From Myxococcaceae bacterium (GTDB lineage: Bacteria > Myxococcota > Myxococcia > Myxococcales > Myxococcaceae): 64,000 bases of DNA. The stretch spans positions 30,410 to 94,409 of the forward strand of contig RPRB01000003.1 in the NCBI GenBank assembly GCA_003818285.1, in the 5' to 3' direction. Shown here one piece after another: positions 54,976-62,998 of this stretch. Position 1 is the first letter of the stretch, and each line of letters opens with the position of its first letter. The notes beneath the pieces were generated by a model, which was not told the origin of the DNA, ran no database searches, and saw nothing but the letters and a program-made list of their open reading frames with translations. Position numbers and translations under genes: made by a program.

Positions 54976-55518
54976 ATGCCCAAGCCCATCCTCATCTGGC
55001 CGGACAAGGTGCTGTCCACGCGGACTCGCCCGGTGACCGAGTTCGGTCCGGCGCTCGATCCGCTGCTCGAGGAGATGATGGAGTCGCTGCGCGCCGCGGA
55101 GGGGATCGGCATCGCCGCGAACCAGATCGGCGTGCCTCTGGCCATCGCCTGGGTGGGCCGCGAGGACGGCACCTTCTTCGAGATCGCCAACCCGGTGGTG
55201 CTGGAGAAGAGCGAGCCGGTGAGCTTCGAGGAGGGGTGCCTGTCGGTGCCGCACGAGTGGGAGCAGACGCCTCGGTTCGCCAAGGTCCGGGTGCGTTACC
55301 AGGACCGGACCGGAGCCTTTCAGGAGCTGGCGGCCGAGGGGCGGCTGGCTCACGTCCTCCAGCACGAGATCGACCACCTCGAGGGAACCACCTTCGTGGA
55401 CCACCTCTCGCAGCTCAAGCGCGGGCTGATGCGCAAGCGGATGCAGAAGCTCCAGAAGGACCGCGCCGCGGAGGCAGCCGGCGGACACGTCCACACCGAC
55501 GACTGCGACCACGACTGA
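54976..55518 (+). CDS. def: Peptide deformylase
   Basis: A 180-residue iron/zinc enzyme removing the formyl group from nascent proteins. Motif 1 is GIGIAANQIG (usually G.G.AAPQ; Asn replaces Pro), motif 2 EGCLSVP carries the Cys ligand, and motif 3 is HEIDH. The C-terminal tail past residue 150 is basic, then ends in HVHTDDCDHD, an unusual metal-binding-like tail rich in His and Asp. The substitution and tail suggest the PDF2-like subgroup or local specialisation; active-site residues are intact. Confidence 0.93.
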   Translation: MPKPILIWPDKVLSTRTRPVTEFGPALDPLLEEMMESLRAAEGIGIAANQIGVPLAIAWVGREDGTFFEIANPVVLEKSEPVSFEEGCLSVPHEWEQTPRFAKVRVRYQDRTGAFQELAAEGRLAHVLQHEIDHLEGTTFVDHLSQLKRGLMRKRMQKLQKDRAAEAAGGHVHTDDCDHD

Positions 55519-55715
55519 GATGACCCTCGCCACCGCTCCGACGTCCAGGACTCGCACCTTCCAGCGGTTTCCGCCCTTGCCGCAATGCGTTGGGCAGGAG
55601 ACGTTCTCGGCCGGGCGGGGTAGGTCTTCCGGTCGACGGGCGCTCGGCGGCCACGCGGTCCCGCTGCTGATTCATCGCCTGCTACCGGCCCGGCCCGTGC
55701 GAGTCTCGGACCCCC

Positions 55716-58256
55716 GTGAACACCGACGACCGTAACTTCCGGCTCTCCCGCGAGGTCCTGCCCCGGCGATACCAGGCGAGCCTCACCCTGGACCTGGATG
55801 CACGCACCTTCGCCGGTGAGGCCGAGCTGACGCTCTCGGTGGAGCGACCGGTGCGGAGCATCGTGCTCCACGCGGTCGGGCTGGACGTGTCCCAGGCCGA
55901 GGTCCACGCCGCAGGCAGGGTGCACCGGGCACGCGTCCAGGCGCGGCCGGTGAGCGAGACGGTGGCGCTCGACCTCGACGGCGAGCTTCCGCCGGGCGAG
56001 GCGCGGCTCGTGCTCCGCTGGACCGGTCGCTTCACCGAGGGCCTTCGCGGGCTGTACCTGGCGGGCTCGGTCGCCGCGACGCAGTTCGAGGCCGCCGATG
56101 CGCGCCGGGTCTTCCCCTGCTTCGACGAGCCATCGTTCAAGTGCACCTGGGCGCTCACGGTGAAGGTCCCGCCCAACCTGCTGGCGCTCGGGAACGGCCG
56201 CGTGCTCGCCGAGGAGCTCGAGGGCACGCACCGCAAGGTCCGATTCGCCGAGACCGAGGTGCTCCCCAGCTACCTGGTGGCGCTTGTGGTCGGCCCGCTG
56301 GTCTCGAGCGGCGAGGAAGTCGCGGCGGGCGTCCCGGTCCGCACCTGGTGTCTCGAGGAGAAGAAGGCCCTCCTCGGCTTCGGGCAGAAGGCCGCGCTGG
56401 CCGTCCTGCCGATGCTCCAGGACTACTTCGGGCTCCCCTACGCCTTCGGCAAGCTCGACCAGGTTGGCATCCCCGACTTCGAGGCCGGGGCGATGGAGAA
56501 CGCGGGGCTCATCACCTACCGGGAGCTGGCGCTGCTGCTCGACCCGGCCACCGCGCCCCTGGCGGTGCAGAAGCGGGTGGCCGAGGTCATCACCCACGAG
56601 CTCGCCCACCAGTGGTTCGGCAACTGGGTCACGATGGTCTGGTGGGACGACCTCTGGCTCAACGAGGCCTTCGCCACCTGGATGGCGTACAAGATCGTGG
56701 ACCGCTGGCGCCCCGACTGGCGGGTGTGGCTCGACTTCGACGCAGGGAAGGCGACCGCGCTGCACCTCGACGCGCTCCGTTCCACCCACCCCATCCGCGG
56801 CACGGTGGCCAACGCCGCCGAGGCGACCGAGAGCTTCGACGCCATCACCTACGAGAAGGGCGGCGCGGTTCTGCGGATGATCGAGGGCTTCCTGGGGGAG
56901 GAGTCGTTCCGCTCCGGCATCCGCGACTACATGCGGAAACACGCCCGCGCGAACGCCGTCGCCGACGACCTCTGGGGCGCGCTCGCCCGCGCCTCGCATG
57001 CCCCGGTGGTCGAGCTGGCCAACGCCTGGATCCGCCAGAGTGGTTACCCGGTGGTGAGCGTCGCGCTCGAGGGCAACCGGGTGCGGCTCTCCCAGGAGCG
57101 CTTCTTCTCCGAACCCGGCCTGAGCGGCCCCGAGACCTGGCCGGTCCCGCTGGTGCTGGCGTGGGGAGACGACGGCGGGCGGCAAAGCCGAACCTTCCTC
57201 CTCGAGCGACGGACCGGGGAGGTCACGCTCGAGGCTTCGGGCCCGCTGCAGTGGCTCGACGCGAACGCCGGCTCGACGGGTTTCTACCGGGTGGCGTACT
57301 CGCCCGACCTGCTCGCCGCGCTGGGCAGGTCACTGGGATCGCTGCTCCCCGCCGAGCGCATCGGGCTGCTGGCCGACCAGTGGGCGCTGGTACGGGCGGG
57401 CCGAGCTCGCATGGCCGACTTCCTGGATCTCGCGCTCGCGTTCGGCAACGAGTCGGACCACGCGGTTCTGGACGAGCTGGTGGGCCGCCTCGGATACGTC
57501 GAGGCGCGCCTGGTGGACGGCGAGGACCAGGAGCGCTTCCGCCGGCTCATGGAGCGGGTGTTCCTCGCGCGGTTCCAGGCGATGGGCTGGGATCCGGTCG
57601 CCGGCGAGACGGACCAGGACCGGCTGCGGCGGGCGGCGCTGCTGCGGGCGGTGGCCGGCGTGGCGCGGTCCCGCCCAGTGCTCGCCGAGACGACCCCGCG
57701 GGTGGACCGGGTGCTGAACGGGCAGCGGACGGCGCTCGACCCGAACCTGGTGGACACCGCGGTGGCGGTCACCGCGCGGGATGGCGACGCCGAGCTGCTC
57801 GATCGACTGCGCGCGGCGTTCCCCCGGGAGGCGGACCCGGCGGTGAAGCGGCGCTACCTGCTTGCCCTGACCGCCTTCGAGCGGCCGGAGCTGGCGACGC
57901 GCGCGGAGGGCATGCTGCTCGACCCGGTGGTCCCGCTGCAGGACTTCGCCTCGTTCGTGCACGGGCTGCTGGCGAACCGGGTCGCCCGCGAGGGAACCTG
58001 GAAGCTCCTTCGTGACCGCTGGTCGGCCGTGGTGGAGAAGACGGCCCAGGCGCCGATGCTGCTTCGCCGGGTGGTCGAGGCGCTGGGAAACCTCCGCGAG
58101 CGACGGCACCTCGACGAGACCCGGGCGTTCCTCGAGGCTCACCCGCTTCCCGACGCGCAGCAGGCCGTCGCCCAGACCCTGGAGCGGCTGGCTCAGGACG
58201 TGGCCTTGCGCGAGCGGCTGGTTCCGGAGGTCTCGGTGTGGCTCCGCGGGCGGTGA
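55716..58256 (+). CDS. M1 family aminopeptidase
   Basis: An 846-residue zinc aminopeptidase (ERAP/puromycin-sensitive type). The exopeptidase motif GAMENAG (near residue 258) and zinc motif HELAHQWFGNWV, with third ligand Glu in LNEAFATWM, lie about 292-320. The C-terminal half is an ERAP1_C-like helical domain. GTG start at 55716. A 197-bp gap after def holds no gene. Its end overlaps the YdeI gene by 19 bp. Confidence 0.93.
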   Translation: MNTDDRNFRLSREVLPRRYQASLTLDLDARTFAGEAELTLSVERPVRSIVLHAVGLDVSQAEVHAAGRVHRARVQARPVSETVALDLDGELPPGEARLVLRWTGRFTEGLRGLYLAGSVAATQFEAADARRVFPCFDEPSFKCTWALTVKVPPNLLALGNGRVLAEELEGTHRKVRFAETEVLPSYLVALVVGPLVSSGEEVAAGVPVRTWCLEEKKALLGFGQKAALAVLPMLQDYFGLPYAFGKLDQVGIPDFEAGAMENAGLITYRELALLLDPATAPLAVQKRVAEVITHELAHQWFGNWVTMVWWDDLWLNEAFATWMAYKIVDRWRPDWRVWLDFDAGKATALHLDALRSTHPIRGTVANAAEATESFDAITYEKGGAVLRMIEGFLGEESFRSGIRDYMRKHARANAVADDLWGALARASHAPVVELANAWIRQSGYPVVSVALEGNRVRLSQERFFSEPGLSGPETWPVPLVLAWGDDGGRQSRTFLLERRTGEVTLEASGPLQWLDANAGSTGFYRVAYSPDLLAALGRSLGSLLPAERIGLLADQWALVRAGRARMADFLDLALAFGNESDHAVLDELVGRLGYVEARLVDGEDQERFRRLMERVFLARFQAMGWDPVAGETDQDRLRRAALLRAVAGVARSRPVLAETTPRVDRVLNGQRTALDPNLVDTAVAVTARDGDAELLDRLRAAFPREADPAVKRRYLLALTAFERPELATRAEGMLLDPVVPLQDFASFVHGLLANRVAREGTWKLLRDRWSAVVEKTAQAPMLLRRVVEALGNLRERRHLDETRAFLEAHPLPDAQQAVAQTLERLAQDVALRERLVPEVSVWLRGR

Positions 58257-59164
58257 AGCGCTCCGGCGGCTCGCGCGGGCGCGGGTCGGCGGGGCGGTCC
58301 AGCACGGCGGGGCGGCGCGGCCGGGCCTCGGTGGGGCGGGCGCCCTCCACGGGTCGGCGAAGGCCCGAGGGCAAGCGCACCGCCGGAGCGGGGCGAGCTG
58401 ACGCGCAGCCGGTCGCCGGGACCAGCTCGGGCGGCCCTGGGCGAGCGTCTTCGACGCGAGGCGCCCGGAGCTCCGTCGCGAGCGGAGAGAGGGTCACCGA
58501 TCCGGCCGCGAAGATCGACCCAGGGGCCGCGATCCGGGACTCGGCGAGAACGTCGAGCGGGAGCAAGCGCTTCGCCGGCGACACGCTCGAGCGTGTCTGG
58601 GTTCCCGATCGGGAGTCGTGGCGGGCCTGGCTGGAGAAGCATCACGCGCGGGAAGCCGGCGTGTGGCTGGTCTCCTTCAAGAAGGCGACAGGGAAGCCAC
58701 GGGTCGAGTACGAGCACGCGGTCGAGGAGGCGCTCTGCTTCGGGTGGATCGACAGCCTGGTCCGGACGCTGGACGACGAGCGGGCGATGCAGCTCTTCAC
58801 CCCGCGCAAGCCACGGAGCCCCTGGTCGAGGCCCAACAAGGTTCGCGTGGAGCGGCTGATCGCCGCGGGGCTGATGCGTCCCGCAGGCCTGGCGAAGATC
58901 GAGCAGGCCAGGCGCGACGGTTCCTGGGACGTGTACGCGGTGGCGGAGTCGCTCGGCCTCCCTCCGGACCTTCGCGCCGCCTTCGAGTCCGGGCCGCCCG
59001 GTGCGCGATCCAGCTGGGACGCATTCAGCCCGTCCTCGCGCCGGGCCATCCTCTGGTGGGTGCACAGTGCGAAGCGCCCCGAGACCCGGGCACAGCGCAT
59101 CGCCCAGGTGGTGAGCGAGGCCGCTCGCGGCCGCCGGGCCAACTTCCCGGAAGATCGGCGGTGA
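58238..59164 (+). CDS. YdeI/OmpD-associated family protein with basic N-terminal extension
   Basis: A 308-residue protein. Residues about 118-305 match the YdeI/OmpD-associated family (ERVWVPDRESWRAWLEKHHA, EEALCFGWIDSL, FTPRKPRSPWSRPN, RAILWWVHSAKRPETRAQRI), small proteins of unclear role. The first 110 residues are Arg/Gly/Ser-rich low complexity, unlike the family. GTG 58238 is backed by GGAGG eight bases upstream, inside the aminopeptidase gene, which supports the long form; a shorter form cannot be excluded. Overlaps the aminopeptidase gene by 19 bp, so they may be co-translated. Confidence 0.78.
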   Translation: MAPRAVKRSGGSRGRGSAGRSSTAGRRGRASVGRAPSTGRRRPEGKRTAGAGRADAQPVAGTSSGGPGRASSTRGARSSVASGERVTDPAAKIDPGAAIRDSARTSSGSKRFAGDTLERVWVPDRESWRAWLEKHHAREAGVWLVSFKKATGKPRVEYEHAVEEALCFGWIDSLVRTLDDERAMQLFTPRKPRSPWSRPNKVRVERLIAAGLMRPAGLAKIEQARRDGSWDVYAVAESLGLPPDLRAAFESGPPGARSSWDAFSPSSRRAILWWVHSAKRPETRAQRIAQVVSEAARGRRANFPEDRR

Positions 59165-59325
59165 CGACCTTGCGGACCCTCACCGCTCGGCGGGGATGAG
59201 CTCGTGAGGTCGCGCGGTCCAGGCCAGTGACCGCGGCCGTCGCAGACCACGCCAGGCATGAGCCCGCCGTCGAGATCACGCGCCGGATCCGCCCGGGTCG
59301 AGAAAATCACGGGAGTCCTGGGAAG

Positions 59326-59344
59326 GAAGGTGTTTGACACCTTC
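59326..59344. repeat. Third locus: single perfect palindrome
   Basis: A perfect GAAGGTGTTTGACACCTTC, nine bases before the stop of the minus-strand ceramidase-like gene and 162 bp after the YdeI stop. It lies between two convergent genes, as at 50 kb. The rest of the 188-bp gap shows nothing else. Confidence 0.92.
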
Positions 59345-59352
59345 GAGCGCGC

Positions 59353-60672
59353 TCAGCGGGTCGAGCTCGCCTCCGGGCCGGGGTGGAGCGCCGCCCGCGT
59401 CGCCTCCGTCCCGAACCGGAGCGACTCCAGGAGTCCTCGCCCGAAGACCTGCCGTCGTGACTCGCCGGCCCCCCGCTCCACCCGCTCCGCCGGCTCGACG
59501 TAACCGAGATAGCCGTTCACCAGCGAGACCGCCCGAGCGCCACCCGCTGCCTTCTCCAGCACCGCCCCGGAGGCCGCCGTCGTCTCCACCGGAAGCCCGA
59601 GCAGCCGAACGCTCCCGATCCGCAGCTCACCGAGCTCCGCCCACCCGGGGGCCCACGGCCAGAGCGCCACGTTGCTCACCAGCGTCCCGAGGCCCCGGGG
59701 CACGAAGCGGGACGCATCCGGTCCGGGGAGCGCCACCTCGAGACGCGCGTGCCACAGCCCCACGCCCGCCGGGTGCAGCGGCACGCCCGCCAGCGCCGCC
59801 TCGACTCGCCCGGTGAAGGCGTCGGCCGGAGGGCCCGGAGCGGCCGCATCGCGCTGGACCGTCACGTTCCCCAGGTTCCCCTGCAGCACGAGCGTGACGC
59901 CCTGCCCCGCCCGCTCCTGCGCCCGCGCGAGCCGGCCCGGCCAGTCGGCATCCAGGCCCGGCGGAGGTCGCGGAACGAGCGTCGGATGCGCGGCCAGCAC
60001 CAGGAGCTGCGCCACCACCGCGCGCTCGCCCCGTAGCTGCACCCGGGTGAGCCGCCGGTCGACGTCCGGAAAGTCGTCCCTGCTCGCCGTTCCGCCAGGG
60101 AGCTCCGAGACGCCGGCGAACGCCTCGACTGGCTTGAGCGCCGCGGCCGCAGCGGTCAGCGCCCGCGACGCCGCCTCCACCACCCGGGCCCGGACCGTGG
60201 GACGGATCCGGCCCGTCGCCGCCACCTGGGCCACCGGATTCCAGGCGAAGCCGCCGGCCGACGAGTGGGTGTGCGTGGCGGCGACCCAGACCGTGGACAG
60301 CCCGAGCCTGGACACGCTCCGCCGGATGGCCTCCACCAGACCCTGGTCCGCCAGCAGGAGATCCAGCGTGACCAGCCCGACCCGCTCCTCGTCCGAGGCC
60401 AGCACCACGGCCCGCGCCGAGACCGGGAATGCCACCCGTTCCACCTCCGGCCGCACCAGGCCATAGCCCACCGCCTCGACCGGAAGGGGAATCGACAGCT
60501 CCGCGATGGACGCTCCCGCCAGGAGCGGGCCGGTGCCCGCCCCGTGCCGGACGTCGCGCACGCGCGGCTCTCGACCCAGCCTCGCGAACGGCACCACCGA
60601 GAGCATCACTCCCAGGCCGAGGAGCACCCACGGCCACCGTCTCCGCCGCCGGGCGCCGGGAGCCTTCCTCAT
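59353..60672 (-). CDS. Membrane-anchored neutral/alkaline ceramidase-like protein
   Basis: A 439-residue protein with one N-terminal signal anchor after a basic stretch (RRRRRWPWVLLGLGVMLSVVPF). The next part matches the N-terminal region of neutral/alkaline non-lysosomal ceramidases: LVTLDLLLADQGLV, WVAATHTHSSAGGFAWNP (the zinc His-x-His), and QGNLGNVTVQRD. The family hydrolyses the N-acyl bond of ceramide; here only the N-terminal catalytic half seems present and the C-terminal Ig-like domain is missing. Start chosen at 60672, four bases inside the SDR gene. An envelope lipid role is inferred. Confidence 0.75.
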   Translation of the reverse strand: MRKAPGARRRRRWPWVLLGLGVMLSVVPFARLGREPRVRDVRHGAGTGPLLAGASIAELSIPLPVEAVGYGLVRPEVERVAFPVSARAVVLASDEERVGLVTLDLLLADQGLVEAIRRSVSRLGLSTVWVAATHTHSSAGGFAWNPVAQVAATGRIRPTVRARVVEAASRALTAAAAALKPVEAFAGVSELPGGTASRDDFPDVDRRLTRVQLRGERAVVAQLLVLAAHPTLVPRPPPGLDADWPGRLARAQERAGQGVTLVLQGNLGNVTVQRDAAAPGPPADAFTGRVEAALAGVPLHPAGVGLWHARLEVALPGPDASRFVPRGLGTLVSNVALWPWAPGWAELGELRIGSVRLLGLPVETTAASGAVLEKAAGGARAVSLVNGYLGYVEPAERVERGAGESRRQVFGRGLLESLRFGTEATRAALHPGPEASSTR

Positions 60673-61535
60673 GCCGCGGCAGCCGCCGGGCCCGCGAGTC
60701 GCACGCTCGCGTCCCACAGCCGCCGCGCGGCCTCCATGTCCAGGGCCGCGGCGCTGGTCCGACTCTCGCGCTCGTCGTGGAAGTACTTCCCGGTCACGCC
60801 CTCCACCTGGGGCGAGGTGGCCAGGTAGACCAGCGTGCGCGCTCCGCGCTCCGGCGTCCGGGCGAAGGCCTGCCCCAGCTTGATGAGCTTCCCCAGGAAG
60901 CCCTGGTTGTTCTGCCCGAAGCCGCTCTGGACGAAGCCCGGGTGCATCGCGTTGGCAGTCACCCCCGTCCCCTCGAGCCGGCGGGCCAGCTCGCGGGTGA
61001 AGAGGATGTTCATCAGCTTCGACCGCCCGTACGCAGCGAAGGGGCGATACCGACCGCGCGCGTAGTTCAGGTCGTCGAGGTCGAGCCGCAACCCCCGGTG
61101 CGCGTCCGAGCTCACGTTCACGATGCGCGCGGGCGCCGAGGACCTGAGCACGGGCAGCAGCTCCTCGGTCAGGACGAAGTAGGCGAGGTGATTCAGGGCC
61201 AGCGTGCGCTCCAGCCCCTCCGGGGTCAGCTCGCGCCGGGCGAACAGCGCCCCCGCGTTGTTGAGCAACACGTCCAGCCGGGGATGGGTCGCCCGGAACT
61301 CACGGGCGATGCGGCGCACCTCCGACATCCGGGAGAGATCTCCCGCCAGCACTCCTACCCTGGCGCCGGGACTGCGCTTCCGCAGCTCGGTCGCCAGCGC
61401 CTCCAGCCGGGCACGGTCCCGGGCCACCAGGACCAGCTCCATTCCCATCGGCGCGAGGGCCTCGGCCGCCGCCCGGCCAATCCCGAGGGTGGCCCCGGTG
61501 AGCAGACAGACCCGTGGGCGAGACTCCGAGGTCAT
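60669..61535 (-). CDS. Short-chain dehydrogenase/reductase, retinol-dehydrogenase-like
   Basis: A 288-residue SDR. TGATLGIGRAAAEAL (cofactor), VLLNNAGALFAR, IVNVSSDAH, and the catalytic YGRSKLMNILF are seen; HPGFVQSGFG and FHDERE follow. The pattern resembles the retinol dehydrogenase/WW-domain oxidoreductase group rather than ketoacyl reductases. The stop overlaps the ceramidase-like gene start by four bases (ATGA), so they form one unit. Divergent from purF across 82 bp. Confidence 0.88.
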   Translation of the reverse strand: MTSESRPRVCLLTGATLGIGRAAAEALAPMGMELVLVARDRARLEALATELRKRSPGARVGVLAGDLSRMSEVRRIAREFRATHPRLDVLLNNAGALFARRELTPEGLERTLALNHLAYFVLTEELLPVLRSSAPARIVNVSSDAHRGLRLDLDDLNYARGRYRPFAAYGRSKLMNILFTRELARRLEGTGVTANAMHPGFVQSGFGQNNQGFLGKLIKLGQAFARTPERGARTLVYLATSPQVEGVTGKYFHDERESRTSAAALDMEAARRLWDASVRLAGPAAAAA

Positions 61536-61617
61536 ACAGGCACAGTAGCAGCGGCTCCGTCCGGCAGGGATGCGAGACGGTCACTTCCCGTGTATGTGAG
61601 GCGTTCGACACCACCCC

Positions 61618-62991
61618 ATGTGCGGCATCTTCGGCATCTATGGACACCCCGAGGCCTCGAACATCACGTACCTCGGGCTGCATGCGCTCCAGCATCGCGG
61701 GCAGGAGTCCGCGGGCATCGTCAGCGCTGATGGCCGGGGCCTGCACGCGCGCCGGGAGATGGGCCTGGTCCAGGAGGTGTTCGGCGCCCGGGAGCTCGAG
61801 GCGCTCGCCGGGAGCTCCGCCATCGGGCACGTTCGCTACTCCACCGCGGGAGTGAGCCAGGCCAAGAACGCCCAGCCGCTGACCATGCAGTACTCCGGGG
61901 GCAAGGTCGCCGTCGCCCACAACGGGAACCTGGTCAATGCCCAGACGCTGCGGGCGCGGCTCGAGGCCGAGGGGGCCATCTTCGCCGGTGACTCGGACAC
62001 CGAGGTCATCGTCCACCTCATGGCGCGGAGCCGGGTGAGGAGGCTCGAGGACCAGATCGTCGAGGCCCTCCGGCAGGTCGTGGGCGCCTACAGCCTCATC
62101 TTCGAGACCCCCACCCAGGTCATCGGCGTGCGGGATCCGTACGGGTTCCGTCCGCTGGTGCTCGGCCGCCTCCGCGAGGCCTATGTCCTGGCCAGCGAGA
62201 CCACCGCGCTCGATCTGGTGGAGGCCGAGTACGTCCGGGAGATCGAGCCGGGGGAGATGGTGGTCATCGACGACGGCGGCCTCCGGTCGTGCAAGCCCTT
62301 CGAGGCGGTGCGGCCGGCCCGCTGCGTCTTCGAGTACGTCTACTTCGCCAAGCCGGACTCGGTGCTCTTCGGGAGCAGCGTGTACGAGACGCGCAAGGCG
62401 CTCGGGCGGCAGCTGGCGCGGGAGCAGCCTGCCCCCACCGCCGATCTGGTCATCGCCGTGCCGGACTCGGGCGTTCCGGCCGCCATCGGCTTCAGCCAGG
62501 TCTCGGGCATCCCCTACGACGTGGGGCTCATCCGCAGCCACTACGTGGGGCGCACCTTCATCGAGCCGCAGCAGTCCATTCGCCACTTCGGGGTGAAGCT
62601 GAAGCTCTCCGCGGTGCGCGAGGTGCTGCGGGGCAAGAAGGTGGTGGTGGTGGACGACTCCATCGTCCGGGGCACCACCTCGCGGAAGATCGTGAAGATG
62701 ATCAAGGCCGCCGGGGCCGCCGAGGTGCATCTCCGGATCTCCAGTCCCGCCACCCGGTGGCCCTGCTACTACGGCATCGACACGCCGGTGCGGCAGGACC
62801 TCATCGCCGCCACCCACTCCACCGACGAGATCGCCACCTACGTCACCGCCGACAGCCTGGGGTACCTCTCGGTAGAGGGACTGGCCCAGGCGGTGGGGGA
62901 CCCGGCCTGGAACTCGTACTGCAACGCCTGCTTCACCGGGAACTACCTCACCCCGCTCGAGTCGCCGCAGGCTGCTTCCGCCGCGGGCTAG
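61618..62991 (+). CDS. purF: Amidophosphoribosyltransferase
   Basis: A 457-residue first enzyme of purine synthesis. Starts [10 protein letters not shown], with the nucleophile Cys2 exposed directly after Met removal; no propeptide. Glutaminase residues GHVRYSTAG and HNGNLVNA, then the PRPP-binding loop [14 protein letters not shown] near residues 341-354. C-terminal [14 protein letters not shown] is Cys-containing, as in Fe-S-type PurF. It lies far from purSQL (27-30 kb). A kinase gene starts eight bases downstream. Confidence 0.96.
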   Translation: MCGIFGIYGHPEASNITYLGLHALQHRGQESAGIVSADGRGLHARREMGLVQEVFGARELEALAGSSAIGHVRYSTAGVSQAKNAQPLTMQYSGGKVAVAHNGNLVNAQTLRARLEAEGAIFAGDSDTEVIVHLMARSRVRRLEDQIVEALRQVVGAYSLIFETPTQVIGVRDPYGFRPLVLGRLREAYVLASETTALDLVEAEYVREIEPGEMVVIDDGGLRSCKPFEAVRPARCVFEYVYFAKPDSVLFGSSVYETRKALGRQLAREQPAPTADLVIAVPDSGVPAAIGFSQVSGIPYDVGLIRSHYVGRTFIEPQQSIRHFGVKLKLSAVREVLRGKKVVVVDDSIVRGTTSRKIVKMIKAAGAAEVHLRISSPATRWPCYYGIDTPVRQDLIAATHSTDEIATYVTADSLGYLSVEGLAQAVGDPAWNSYCNACFTGNYLTPLESPQAASAAG

Positions 62992-62998
62992 TCGAGCG

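Noticed and set aside
55519..55715. Small gene between def and the aminopeptidase
   Set aside because: The only frame is Arg/Pro-rich with no Shine-Dalgarno and overlaps the aminopeptidase start.
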